Shown in pieces: positions 27,889 through 36,382 of a stretch of 64,000 nucleotides of DNA; within the stretch, counting starts at the first letter, position 1; every line of letters begins with the position of its first letter. The position numbers and the translations under genes were made by a program. Below the pieces are notes generated by a model that did no database searches, was not told the DNA's origin, and worked only from the letters and a program-made list of their open reading frames with translations. Source of the stretch: Cyanobacterium sp. HL-69 (GTDB lineage: Bacteria > Cyanobacteriota > Cyanobacteriia > Cyanobacteriales > Cyanobacteriaceae); contig CP024912.1 in NCBI GenBank assembly GCA_002813895.1, positions 2,821,836 to 2,885,835 of the forward strand, in the 5' to 3' direction.

Positions 27889-28401
27889 ATGAATCTTATT
27901 GCCACCAAAGATATTAGTTTTGAAAGTGCGATCGCCCTTACCCAAGAATTTATCAATCAACTGCCTACCTTAGATGAAGATAAACAAGAGGAAATAGTTG
28001 CCTCCTTAGTGCAATCTGCCAATGGTAGTAGGGGCTTTTTTGTTACTTATCTTACCCACGAAAGTGCGATCGTAGATAACCCCTCCATCGGTATTATTAA
28101 AGGTCTAAAATCCGCCCCCGAAACGGTTAGTGAATTATTAGTAAAAAACATTGCTATGTCAACAGCCATGAAGATTACCCATCTGCGTAATAATGATTTA
28201 GAAATGGCAGAAAGTTCTCAAAAAGTGACCCAAAGAACAAAAAAAATAGTAGAACTCTGTCAACTTGAACAAGTAAAAAATAAAATTTCCCAAATGCAAA
28301 AAACCATCATCGACAACAAAGGAGAATACCGAGAATTTCTTTTACGTTGGGGTTATGATGATGAACAAAAACAAGCTATCCTAGAATCTGTGCAAGGATA
28401 A
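27889..28401 (+). CDS. Conserved hypothetical protein (helical)
   Basis: A 170-residue, mostly helical soluble protein that I cannot assign. The middle segment FFVTYLTHESAIVDNPSIGIIKGLKSAPETV and the end EYREFLLRWGYDDEQKQAIL look like conserved features. No membrane segment, metal motif or signal peptide. It lies 39 bp after the COG0523 GTPase gene and about 110 bp before ycf54, so cotranscription with both is likely. Confidence 0.65.
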   Translation: MNLIATKDISFESAIALTQEFINQLPTLDEDKQEEIVASLVQSANGSRGFFVTYLTHESAIVDNPSIGIIKGLKSAPETVSELLVKNIAMSTAMKITHLRNNDLEMAESSQKVTQRTKKIVELCQLEQVKNKISQMQKTIIDNKGEYREFLLRWGYDDEQKQAILESVQG

Positions 28402-28511
28402 AACCGAACAAAAGGTAATCTCTAACTTTTAAGAGTAACTATCTATTGACGACTTCTAGTAAACTACTGGAAAATATTAGTAAAACAATTTATTTAAACG
28501 AAACGAAATTT

Positions 28512-28844
28512 ATGACAACTTATTATTACATTGCGGCTAGTGAAAAATTTTTAACCAGTGACAACGAAAACCTCCATGAAGTTTTAGACGAAAGACACAG
28601 ATTTTATAAAGAACAAAATAGAGAGATTGACTTCTGGTTTATCAAACAACCTGCTTTCTTAGAAGCCCCTGAATTAGCACAGGTGAAAGCTAAATGTCCT
28701 CAACCCTCCGCTGCCGTGGTTTCTTTGGACAAAGAATGGATTACTTTTCTTAAATTACGTTTAGAGTATGTCCTTTCTGGAGAATTTGAAGCGCCTTCCG
28801 ATTCTATTCCTCAGCCTACCGCTTCTTTGGTAGCTAGTAATTAG
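28512..28844 (+). CDS. ycf54: Ycf54, accessory factor of Mg-protoporphyrin monomethyl ester cyclase
   Basis: A 110-residue protein starting at ATG 28512 (MTTYYYIAASEKFL); an upstream in-frame TTG at 28446 would add 22 residues without family resemblance. The sequence has the Ycf54 pattern: IDFWFIKQPAFLEAPELAQVKAKCPQPSAAV and LKLRLEYVLSGEFEAPS. Ycf54 is required for assembly or stability of the diiron oxidative cyclase (AcsF/CycI) that forms ring E of chlorophyll. Found in cyanobacteria, algae and plants. It follows a COG0523 GTPase and an unknown gene on the same strand, with a clear terminator 157 bp downstream. Confidence 0.9.
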   Translation: MTTYYYIAASEKFLTSDNENLHEVLDERHRFYKEQNREIDFWFIKQPAFLEAPELAQVKAKCPQPSAAVVSLDKEWITFLKLRLEYVLSGEFEAPSDSIPQPTASLVASN

Positions 28845-28900
28845 TAGAAAGAAGATATAGCAATTCTCATGGTTACGGAGTACAAGTTAATCCCCCTAAA

Positions 28901-28920
28901 TCCCCCGCAAATTCGGGGGA
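28901..28920. repeat. Palindrome within an aatccccctaaatccccc-type intergenic repeat
   Basis: TCCCCCG at 28901-28907 pairs perfectly with CGGGGGA at 28914-28920 around six bases, preceded by a second CCCCC run (28892-28896). This form of G/C-run hairpin is a familiar dispersed intergenic element in cyanobacterial genomes. Confidence 0.6.
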
Positions 28921-29000
28921 CTTGAGAGTAATAAATGTATTTCATAATTATAAAAAACGCTATATTAACTTTTTCTCAACTTTAATTGTCAATTTTTTCG

Positions 29001-29028
29001 CCCTCTCCTACAGGAGAGGGTTTTTTTT
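29001..29028 (+). terminator. Intrinsic terminator downstream of ycf54
   Basis: Perfect 9-bp stem CCCTCTCCT/AGGAGAGGG with a 2-base spacer (the innermost pairs will open to form the loop), then eight T at 29021-29028. The T run is on the plus strand only, so it serves the ycf54 transcript and not the convergent gene. Confidence 0.92.
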
Positions 29029-29035
29029 GCTATTC

Positions 29036-29371
29036 TTAGTCTAAATAGCCCATTAAAAGAAATACATCATCAATTTCGTTGGAGGCCACAGGACGATTAC
29101 CCATAACGTTATATTGTTCGCTAATTTGTAAAGTCCCTGCGGTAATTGGTCTTGAACCTGATAATACTAGAGTATTTCTAACATTAAGATGGGATTTGGT
29201 AATAGGACGTGTAGAGCCGACAGATTGATAAGTGCTTACCACTTCTAGGCTACTGGGTTTTATCGGTCTATTGTAATGGAATAGAGCTGTTGCTTTATTG
29301 GCTACTTCTAGGGCCGAAGTTTCTTGATTTTCTTCTTGGTTATGGTCTTGGTTTTCCCAATTATCGCTCAT
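29036..29371 (-). CDS. Small protein built of four ~19-residue RPI repeats
   Basis: A 111-residue protein. After a polar acidic N-terminus (about 1-20), the rest consists of four imperfect repeats of 19-20 residues starting at Asn34: NRPIKPSSLEVVSTYQSVGS, TRPITKSHLNVRNTLVLSG, SRPITAGTLQISEQYNVMG and NRPVASNEIDDVFLLMGYLD. The consensus is (S/T/N)RP(I/V)xxxxLxVxxxxxxxG. The alternating hydrophobic pattern suggests a small repeated beta structure. I do not recognise a described domain. It stands alone, convergent with ycf54 and divergent from the metal transporter. Confidence 0.75.
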   Translation of the reverse strand: MSDNWENQDHNQEENQETSALEVANKATALFHYNRPIKPSSLEVVSTYQSVGSTRPITKSHLNVRNTLVLSGSRPITAGTLQISEQYNVMGNRPVASNEIDDVFLLMGYLD

Positions 29372-29625
29372 GGCTTATGCTCCTTTTTTAAATTTTTTTT
29401 CTACTATGCCTGAGTTGTAGGCTTTAATCTAATGAATTTAGGTCTGAAAATTGGATTTTCAACGAGTACGTTTATTATACTCCGATGGGGATCATTGACA
29501 ATTGAGGTTAATTTTGCCTAATTTTAGTTTTTGGGAATTTTTTTCATTTTTCTATAATAAATCTTTCATAATCTTTTCATTATTTGCTATAATGGCACAA
29601 AAGATAAATTAAAGTAATGTAGATA

Positions 29626-30369
29626 ATGAGTAACCTAAATCCTGTTTCGGTGGAAAATCTCACCATTAGTTATCGTCAAGTGGAAGCTCTACGAAATATC
29701 AATTTGACGATCGCTCCAGGCCGGGTGACAGGAATAATAGGGCCTAACGGAGCAGGAAAAAGCACCTTAATAAAGGGGATGTTGGGGTTAATTTCGGCCC
29801 AATTTGGTTGGGTGTCATGGGGGGATAAATCCTTGGCACAACAACGGGATAGGGTCGCCTATGTGCCTCAGAGAAGCCAAATTGATTGGACGTATCCTGC
29901 CACGGTGTGGGATGTGGTGATGATGGGCAGGGTAAAGAAAACGGGGTGGTTTCGTCCTTTTTCTCGTATTAGTCGGGTTAAGGCTCAAAGTTGTCTTGAG
30001 AGAGTGGGCATGGGGAATTTGTGCGATCGCCCCATCGGGCAGTTATCAGGGGGGCAACAACAAAGGGTATTTTTAGCCCGTTCTTTGGCGCAGGAAGCTG
30101 ATATATTTTTCTTTGATGAGCCTTTTGTAGGAGTTGATCAAAAAACTGAGGCAATTATTTTTGATATTTTCCGTGAGTTGGCTGATGAAAATAAAATCGT
30201 GATGGTGGTTAACCATGATTTGGGGGAATCTATTAATAATTTCGACGATTTAGTTTTACTGAATAAAAGTTTAATCGCTTTTGGGGCAAGAGAGCAGGTA
30301 TTACGAGAAGAAAATCTTTCTTTTGCTTACGGTGGTGGAGTTTCTTTTTATGGACATAAGGCAGCTTAA
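29626..30369 (+). CDS. Metal ABC transporter ATP-binding protein (MntA/ZnuC-like)
   Basis: A 247-residue ABC ATPase with Walker A GPNGAGKST, signature LSGGQQQRV, Walker B IFFFDEP and switch His in VVNHD. The family is the one that energises manganese, zinc or iron uptake; YPATVWDVVMMGR is typical of that group, and the overall look fits cyanobacterial MntA. The membrane partner is the next gene. No gene for a periplasmic metal-binding protein is adjacent, so it must be encoded elsewhere. Metal specificity cannot be read directly. Confidence 0.88.
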   Translation: MSNLNPVSVENLTISYRQVEALRNINLTIAPGRVTGIIGPNGAGKSTLIKGMLGLISAQFGWVSWGDKSLAQQRDRVAYVPQRSQIDWTYPATVWDVVMMGRVKKTGWFRPFSRISRVKAQSCLERVGMGNLCDRPIGQLSGGQQQRVFLARSLAQEADIFFFDEPFVGVDQKTEAIIFDIFRELADENKIVMVVNHDLGESINNFDDLVLLNKSLIAFGAREQVLREENLSFAYGGGVSFYGHKAA

Positions 30370-30460
30370 ATAATTGATAATTGGGTGTTGCTTATTTTGG
30401 GGATAAAACATCATTAAACTACAGCAAATATATAATCCTAGAACTATTATTATCATTACT

Positions 30461-30550
30461 ATTGCCCATTGCCTATTCCCCATTGCCCATTGCCCATTGC
30501 CTATTCCCCATTGCCCATTGCCCATTGCCCATTGCCCATTGCCCATTCCC
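30461..30550. repeat. Heptamer tandem repeat array, about 12 units
   Basis: The plus strand reads ATTGCCC/ATTGCCT/ATTCCCC-type units at a strict 7-base period (minus strand: GCAATGG). It fills the gap between the transporter ATPase and permease genes and ends 14 bases before the permease start. Confidence 0.9.
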
Positions 30551-30563
30551 TAGCTAGTTTAAA

Positions 30564-31418
30564 ATGGATTTTTTAATTGAGCCTTTACAATACGGTTTTA
30601 TGCAACGCTCGTTAATCGTGGCGGTGGTGGTTGGTATCATTTGTGCCGTGGTGGGTACTTATTTGATGGTGCAACGGTTAGCCCTGTTAGGGGATGCCAT
30701 TAGTCACTCTGTTTTACCAGGGTTGGCGATCGCCTTTATTTTTGATTGGAATATTTTTACAGGGGCTTTTATCGCAGGATTATTAAGCACAATATTAATA
30801 AATGTGATCAGAAATAACTCTCAAATCAAGGAAGATGCAGCCATGGGTATTGTTTTTTCCGCCTTTTTTGCCTTGGGAATTACCCTCATTACCATTGTGC
30901 AGAAGGATAATAAAATTGACCTCAATCATTTTCTTTTTGGCAATATTTTAAGTGTTAGTTTCGTGGAAGTTAGGGATACCATTGCGATCGCCCTTTTTAT
31001 CCTCTTTATAGTAATTATGTTCTATAAAGAACTATTGTTTTATACCTTCGACAAACTGGGAGCAGAATCAGTAGGTTTACCGGTGTATTGGCTTGATTTT
31101 AGCCTCATGATACTTATAGGCTTAACCATCGTCGCCAGTTTAAAAGCTGTGGGAGTTATCCTCGTTTTATCTTTGCTTATTACCCCTTCAGCCACCGCTT
31201 ATTTATTGGTAAAAAGACTCCATGAAGTGATGTTGGTGGGGGTATTTTTTGGCGTAATTTCTAGTATTAGCGGAATGTATATTAGTTTTTATTACAATTT
31301 GCCCTCTGGACCTGCCATCGTTTTGGTGGCAACTTTTTTCTTCTTTTTATCTTTTTTATTTAGTCCTTCCCAAGGATTATTTACTAATTATATAAAACTA
31401 AAAATAAGTGATAAATAA
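30564..31418 (+). CDS. Metal ABC transporter permease (MntB/ZnuB-like)
   Basis: A 284-residue inner-membrane protein with about eight or nine hydrophobic segments, of the ABC-3 permease family. Family features include YLMVQRLALLGDAISHSVLPG near the N-terminus and the conserved VILVLSLLITPSATAYLL in the second half. With the preceding ATPase gene it would form a divalent metal importer (manganese or zinc likely). The 194 bp gap with the heptamer array separates the two genes but both read the same way. Confidence 0.88.
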   Translation: MDFLIEPLQYGFMQRSLIVAVVVGIICAVVGTYLMVQRLALLGDAISHSVLPGLAIAFIFDWNIFTGAFIAGLLSTILINVIRNNSQIKEDAAMGIVFSAFFALGITLITIVQKDNKIDLNHFLFGNILSVSFVEVRDTIAIALFILFIVIMFYKELLFYTFDKLGAESVGLPVYWLDFSLMILIGLTIVASLKAVGVILVLSLLITPSATAYLLVKRLHEVMLVGVFFGVISSISGMYISFYYNLPSGPAIVLVATFFFFLSFLFSPSQGLFTNYIKLKISDK

Positions 31419-31512
31419 ACAATATAATTACCTAGTTTAAAATGCTTATAAAAATTAATAATAAATGAACAATAATTACTTATTAAGTGTAAATTATAAG
31501 CAAATCAAGATC

Positions 31513-31562
31513 AAAACACCTAACAAAAAAAGTTTTAAAACACCTTAATATTTTGTTATAAT
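31513..31562 (+). promoter_or_regulatory. Candidate nrdB promoter with direct repeats
   Basis: AAAACACCT occurs at 31513-31521 and again at 31537-31545 (24-base offset). TATAAT at 31557-31562 would be the -10 box, placing the second repeat over the -35 region; no consensus -35 is present, as in activator-dependent promoters. No NrdR-box palindrome is recognised. Confidence 0.4.
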
Positions 31563-31605
31563 TCAGATCCACATACGCCATTATCAAAATACAAATTTTC
31601 AATCT

Positions 31606-32676
31606 ATGGTAGCAACCGTACCGAATACTAATAATCAAAGAATGCCTCTAACACCGATTTTTAATCCGGGGGGTGACGACAGAATTGAGAATCGTAGCGT
31701 CTGGTTTGGTAACACCACCAACCTAATGCAACTCAACGATGTACGCTATTCTTGGGCCATCGGCTTGTATCAACAGATGCGGGAAAACTTTTGGATTCCC
31801 CAAAAACTTGATATTACCCAAGACGTTACCGATTATTGGAATTTAACCCCAGAAGAAAGACGTGCATTTGAAGGTATTTTATCTTATTTAACCTTCCTGG
31901 ATTCTGTACAAACTTGTAATATTCCTCACCTAAAAAGTTCTATTACAGCCCCAGAAATTAGCCTTTGTATGGCAGAACAAATTTCTCAGGAAGGAATGCA
32001 TAATCATGCTTATCAATACATGATTGAGACTATTATTCCTAGTGATAAAAGAGATCAAGTTTATGACTTTTGGCGCACTGACCAAGTGCTTTCTGCCCGT
32101 TGTGAATTTATCGCTGGTTATTACCAAAAATACATTGATAATCCCACTAAAGAGAATTATTTTATTGCTCTTTTAAGTGATTATTTATTAGAGGGTTTAT
32201 ATTTCTATAACGGTTTTATTTTCTTCTACAATTTAGCCGCTAGAATGTTAATGCCCGGTTCTGCGGATATTTTCAAAATGATCAACCGTGATGAGTTGAG
32301 CCATGTTCGATTATACCAAAGACTGATCCCCGAAGCGATGAAAAGTTTTGATTATTCTTTTGATCAAATTTATGAAATGTTTGACACGGCAGTAAAACAT
32401 GAGTGTCGTTGGACTAATCACATTGTGGGTAATAATATTTTAGGGATTACTGAGTCTAGCACTGAACGTTATACCAAATATCTTGCTAATATTAGGTTAA
32501 GGGCGATCGGTTTAGAGCCTCTTTACACCGATGCTAAGTATGCGAAGAGTCCGTATACTCATTTAGAGAAATTTTCTGATACCAAAAAAGAAGGTAGCAC
32601 CAAAGCAAACTTTTTTGAAGCTAGTGTCACCAGTTATATGATGTCTTCTGGGGTGACAGGCTGGGATGAAATTTAG
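31606..32676 (+). CDS. nrdB: Class I ribonucleotide reductase beta subunit
   Basis: A 356-residue ferritin-like protein. The metal-site pattern is visible: Asp in LTFLDSVQ, Glu and His in QEGMHNHAYQ, Glu in LLEGLYFY, and Glu and His in RDELSHVRLY. The Tyr in HNHAYQ is at the place of the radical-bearing tyrosine, so a standard tyrosyl-radical enzyme is expected. NrdB supplies the radical to the alpha subunit NrdA to make deoxyribonucleotides. No nrdA is in this window. The C-terminal tail is slightly unusual (SYMMSSGVTGWDEI). Confidence 0.93.
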   Translation: MVATVPNTNNQRMPLTPIFNPGGDDRIENRSVWFGNTTNLMQLNDVRYSWAIGLYQQMRENFWIPQKLDITQDVTDYWNLTPEERRAFEGILSYLTFLDSVQTCNIPHLKSSITAPEISLCMAEQISQEGMHNHAYQYMIETIIPSDKRDQVYDFWRTDQVLSARCEFIAGYYQKYIDNPTKENYFIALLSDYLLEGLYFYNGFIFFYNLAARMLMPGSADIFKMINRDELSHVRLYQRLIPEAMKSFDYSFDQIYEMFDTAVKHECRWTNHIVGNNILGITESSTERYTKYLANIRLRAIGLEPLYTDAKYAKSPYTHLEKFSDTKKEGSTKANFFEASVTSYMMSSGVTGWDEI

Positions 32677-32839
32677 TTTTTGTCCTCAAAGCTAACAAAA
32701 AGATATGAGTGAATTTCCCCTTGATTTTATTGAGTAAGTTGAGGGGAAATTTTTATAGTTTAATTTTGATATATCTTAGTTCAATATTGGTTACGATAAA
32801 GGCGGAGCATGAGTATGAATCAATTTAATTAAATTTGTG

Positions 32840-33083
32840 ATGAGTCCCACTGTTTTTAAAGAAGATGGCTATCGCTTCTTTTTCTTTTCCTGTGAGGAAG
32901 CTAGAATGCACGTTCATGTTTACTCTGGAGAAGGAAGGAGAGGCTAAATTTTGGCTTGAACCACAAATTGAATTAGCCCGTAATCACAATTTATCTCGAA
33001 AACACCTTAAAGCAATAGAAACGATTATTGAGGAACGACAAAATGAACTTAGAAATGCTTGGACAAAACATTTCTCGGGCTGA
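32840..33083 (+). pseudogene. DUF4160 gene with a 4-bp frameshift
   Basis: From ATG 32840 the frame reads MSPTVFKEDGYRFFFFSCEE and MHVHVYSGEG, the DUF4160 N-terminus, then stops. The family sequence continues in the +1 frame as EAKFWLEPQIELARNHNLS and on to the stop at 33083. At the break, AAGGAAGG (32931-32938) looks like a 4-base duplication; removing four bases restores one frame of about 80 residues. DUF4160 is usually paired with DUF2442 in toxin-antitoxin-like modules, and the overlapping next gene is DUF2442. Confidence 0.8.
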
Positions 33084-33303
33084 AGTGACTAATATTTCTT
33101 CCCATGGAATATGGATTCTTGCAAACAATGAGGAAATGTTTCTTTCTTACCAAGATTTTCCTTGGTTTGAGGATGTCCCTGTTAAACAAATTTTAAATAT
33201 ACAAGAACCTTTTCCCAATCATTTTTATTGGCCAGATTTAGATGTAGATTTAAGTAAAGATATTATCAAAAATCCTCAAAGATTCCCTCTTCAGGCTAAA
33301 TGA
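33043..33303 (+). CDS. DUF2442 family protein
   Basis: An 86-residue protein from ATG 33043 (MNLEMLGQNISRAEVTNIS). The pattern SHGIWILANNEEMFLSYQDFPWF fits DUF2442, a small beta-rich family. An upstream TTG at 33028 is less likely. The gene overlaps the end of the frameshifted DUF4160 gene by 41 bases, the usual arrangement of this pair, which has been proposed as a toxin-antitoxin module. It seems intact while its partner is not. Confidence 0.75.
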   Translation: MNLEMLGQNISRAEVTNISSHGIWILANNEEMFLSYQDFPWFEDVPVKQILNIQEPFPNHFYWPDLDVDLSKDIIKNPQRFPLQAK

Positions 33304-33451
33304 TGAGTGGGCTTTACGTCACAGATTTTTTGAAGGTTACCCTTAATATAATGTTATTGAGACTATTAACACTACATTAATTTTTAAAGAAGATATTAGA
33401 ATGATTAAGTAACTAATAAATAATTAATTCCCAGAGAATAACTAATAATTG

Positions 33452-34900
33452 ATGCTCATAACCGATGAAACTCTGCTTCAGTATAAAAGATGTAAGCGCA
33501 AAGCGTTTCTTAATTTTCATTGTCAAAGGGATGAAAAACCACGGGTAAAGGATTTTGTTAAGAAACTAAAGCAGGAAAGAATTATCCACACAAAGCAGGT
33601 TATAGAGCATTATAATTGGAGAGTTTATCATGGGTCATCTTCTGGGGAAGAGTCAACCTTAGATTTGATGAGGAGAGGGGTTGACTGTATCTATGATGGG
33701 CAACTGAATTATACCAATGAAGATGGAAGTCTTGTTTTTGAAACTAATCCTACTTTATTGATAAAACAAAATATTGCTTCGGCTTTGGGAGATTGGAGTT
33801 ATTTATCGGTTAATACTCATTTGGGCAAAAGTCATAAACCAGAGTATAAGTTAATTGCGGCATTTCAGGGGTTTATCTTAGCTCAAAATCAAGGTTTAAT
33901 GCCTAATTCGGCAGATTTTGTGGTGAGGAATTTTCGCAGATATACCATTAATCTAGGGATTTGGTTACCTAAGGTGCAAGAAGCTATTGAGGATTGTCAG
34001 CGGTTGTTTAGGGCGGAGGATGCCCCAGAAGTGTTTATTTCTCGTCAAAAATGCGGTTTGTGCGAGTGGTATGGTGATTGTCATGGCATAGCGGTGCAAG
34101 AGAATCATTTATCTTTAATACCGGGGATTACTCCTCGTAAGTATGAGCTTTTGAGGCAGAAGGGGGCGGTGGATTTTGAGGGGTTAGTTAGTTTGTCTTT
34201 GCCAGAATTGAATCAGATTTTGAATTATGATGGGGCAGAAGTTCTTTTTAGGCAGGTTCAATCTTTAAGGTTAAATCGTCCTATTATTAAGAGGGATGCG
34301 GTTAATTTTATTCCTAGTAGTGATATTGAGCTTTATTTTGACATAGAAGCGGAACCTGATCGACAGGTGGATTATTTGTTGGGTATTTTGTTGGTTGATA
34401 ATAAAAATAAGACGGAGAAATATTATGGTTTTTTGGCTGAAAATTTAGAGGAAGAAAAGAAGGCTTGGTTAGATTTTTTGGAGTTTGTTAATGGTTATCC
34501 TGATAGTTTTATTTATCATTTTTCGGGATATGAGGTAGAAACTATTAAGAGATTGGCAAATGTTTATAAAAGTCCTAATAAGTTGATTCAGCCCTTATTA
34601 AAAAGATTGGTTGATGTTCATAAGTTTGTTACTCAAAATTATCTTTTTCCTGTGGAAAGTTATTCTTTAAAGTCTTTGGGTAAATGGTTAGATTTTCAGT
34701 GGCGTATTCCCCCTAATCATAATTTTAAAAGTGTGGGTGGCGATCAGTGTGTGGCATGGTATGACAAATGGTTATTAGAGGGCGATCGCACTTATTTAGA
34801 CTATATATTAATGTATAATGAAGATGATTGTCGGGCAACTTTTGCTGTCAAAAAATATCTTACTTCTTTAAGTTTATTATCTTCGGAAATAGATATTTAA
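33452..34900 (+). CDS. TM0106-family RecB-like nuclease with RNase H-type domain
   Basis: A 482-residue protein. The N-terminal half resembles the RecB/Cas4 nuclease core (LQYKRCKRKAFL at the start; four cysteines including CGLCEWYGDCHG near residue 200, likely an iron-sulfur or zinc site). A helix-hairpin-helix-like piece (LIPGITPRKYELLRQKGA) follows. The C-terminal half is a DEDD-type exonuclease-like RNase H fold with acidic residues in YFDIEAEPD, HFSGYE and YNEDDCRA. This matches TM0106/predicted RecB family nucleases found near repair or stand-alone. Start ATG 33452 chosen over TTG 33449. Confidence 0.8.
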   Translation: MLITDETLLQYKRCKRKAFLNFHCQRDEKPRVKDFVKKLKQERIIHTKQVIEHYNWRVYHGSSSGEESTLDLMRRGVDCIYDGQLNYTNEDGSLVFETNPTLLIKQNIASALGDWSYLSVNTHLGKSHKPEYKLIAAFQGFILAQNQGLMPNSADFVVRNFRRYTINLGIWLPKVQEAIEDCQRLFRAEDAPEVFISRQKCGLCEWYGDCHGIAVQENHLSLIPGITPRKYELLRQKGAVDFEGLVSLSLPELNQILNYDGAEVLFRQVQSLRLNRPIIKRDAVNFIPSSDIELYFDIEAEPDRQVDYLLGILLVDNKNKTEKYYGFLAENLEEEKKAWLDFLEFVNGYPDSFIYHFSGYEVETIKRLANVYKSPNKLIQPLLKRLVDVHKFVTQNYLFPVESYSLKSLGKWLDFQWRIPPNHNFKSVGGDQCVAWYDKWLLEGDRTYLDYILMYNEDDCRATFAVKKYLTSLSLLSSEIDI

Positions 34901-34939
34901 TTGGAATATATTTAATCTTTTTTTACTAAGATAAAATAA

Positions 34940-35962
34940 TTAATCATCCTGACGATTATTTTTTAGAAAATATGGAATGTCAATAACTCCCCTTTTATCA
35001 CTATTTTTATTATTATCTTTTTTAGAGGGCTTTATTTCTGATAATAAATCTATATTCTTTTTTACAAGATTATCCTGATTATCTTTAGATTCTTGGGGGA
35101 TATTTTTGGGTTGACTCTGTTTTATTTCAGTAGGTTTTGAAGTAGAAACATCGGCTTTGGATGGTTTTTCGTCTTCTATTTTTTTATCCTCTGGTTTTTG
35201 AGCAACCTTTTCCTCACCTACTTTTTCTCCGTGATGAGTGGCGGTATCATCATGATTTTGTGGTTTTGTTTCCTGAGTTTCGGGGGTGTCAGATGATTTA
35301 TTAACTAATTTTTTAACATTATCCAACAGAGGAATATTGACAAAATTAGGCACAGGGGCGATCGCAAAGTTAGACAATTGAGTTATGGTAGGATTATCAG
35401 CATTACCTTTGGGATTACGAACCTCGGACCAAGATTTGATGGTAGTTTTTTCAGCACTCGTTACTGGGGGCTTATCCGTAGAAGAAGATTGTAAATACTT
35501 ATCCAAAGCCGCCTTATACTCTAGGGTTGACCTTTGTTGCCTTTGCAATCTGGCATTCAACTCCTGATTTTCCTTTTCTTTTTCCCTAACTTGATACTGT
35601 AATTGATTGTAATTTTCCTGTAAAAACGAACAATCCCTTTCCAGGCGCCCCCTTTGGGTTTGAGAATCCTTTAAATCTTGAGCTAACTTTTCAATTAATA
35701 ATTGTTGATTTTTGATTTTGCCAGTGTCATCTTCTAGCTTACGATAAAGTTTATTAACAGTCTCTTTATGGGCATCCAAATCTTGATTTTGTTCATTAAT
35801 AATCACATCTTTAGCCTTAATTTCCTTCTGATAACCAACCAAGGATTTTTCTAAATTAGTCGCCTTTTCCTTCAACTTCTCATACTTTTCCCTTACCTTA
35901 CAAGCGATGGCATACCAATCCAGATTACGGAGTTTTTCGGGTAAATTTTGAGGAGTATTCAT
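34940..35962 (-). CDS. Coiled-coil protein of unknown function
   Basis: A 340-residue protein. The N-terminus NLPEKLRNLDWYAIACKVREKYEKL looks conserved; residues about 20-155 form a long heptad coiled coil rich in Glu, Lys and Gln. The rest is low-complexity, polar and Pro/Asp/Lys-rich, probably disordered, ending in RGVIDIPYFLKNN. No membrane segment or catalytic motif. It could be a scaffold or cytoskeletal-type protein; I cannot be more specific. It converges with the TM0106 nuclease gene with a 39 bp gap. Confidence 0.65.
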   Translation of the reverse strand: MNTPQNLPEKLRNLDWYAIACKVREKYEKLKEKATNLEKSLVGYQKEIKAKDVIINEQNQDLDAHKETVNKLYRKLEDDTGKIKNQQLLIEKLAQDLKDSQTQRGRLERDCSFLQENYNQLQYQVREKEKENQELNARLQRQQRSTLEYKAALDKYLQSSSTDKPPVTSAEKTTIKSWSEVRNPKGNADNPTITQLSNFAIAPVPNFVNIPLLDNVKKLVNKSSDTPETQETKPQNHDDTATHHGEKVGEEKVAQKPEDKKIEDEKPSKADVSTSKPTEIKQSQPKNIPQESKDNQDNLVKKNIDLLSEIKPSKKDNNKNSDKRGVIDIPYFLKNNRQDD

Positions 35963-36117
35963 AATAACTAAATGTTAGGTAATAAAGAAGCAAATTAAGA
36001 AGGATAAATAATTGTAAATTTTATTTTACCTTAGCAGTGATTAATCCATGAAACTTGACTGACCAAAGAAAAAATGATAAGGTTTACTAATCATAGCCAT
36101 ATTATAAGCAGGAAACA

Positions 36118-36315
36118 ATGAACTTAAACTCGAATATCCCCCATCCTTCTGCCAAAGAAGATGTAAGTGATTATGTTGCTCATTTACAGCTACACATGAG
36201 CCTTCAATCTCGTAATCTTCTCCCCAGTATGAATAAAATTAAAGATAACAATCATAATTTTGTCTATGAAAGTCAGGCAACCATTGAGAAATTTACTTCC
36301 CGTGAGTTAGGGTAA
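36118..36315 (+). CDS. Small hypothetical protein, 65 residues
   Basis: A short reading frame with a good ribosome binding site (AGGA eight bases before ATG) and a terminator-like hairpin downstream. The protein is polar with no recognised domain; it begins MNLNSNIPHPSAKEDVSDYV. Coding status is moderately supported by start context and isolation, not by homology. Confidence 0.5.
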   Translation: MNLNSNIPHPSAKEDVSDYVAHLQLHMSLQSRNLLPSMNKIKDNNHNFVYESQATIEKFTSRELG

Positions 36316-36382
36316 TTTGCTTCTCAATTTTTTTGCCCATAAATATTTACCATACAAAAGGATTTATCCCCTTGTTGGAAAT

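Noticed and set aside
30301-30546. Minus-strand frame encoding a Met-Gly-Asn-Gly-Gln-Trp repeat protein
   Set aside because: It is only the translation of the heptamer array (7-base period reads through without stops); no ribosome binding site and it overlaps the ABC ATPase gene end.
33305-33420. Possible gene remnant (DEWALRHRFFEGYP, stop, YNVIETINTTLIFKED)
   Set aside because: A coherent-looking fragment around one stop codon, but too short to assign to any family.
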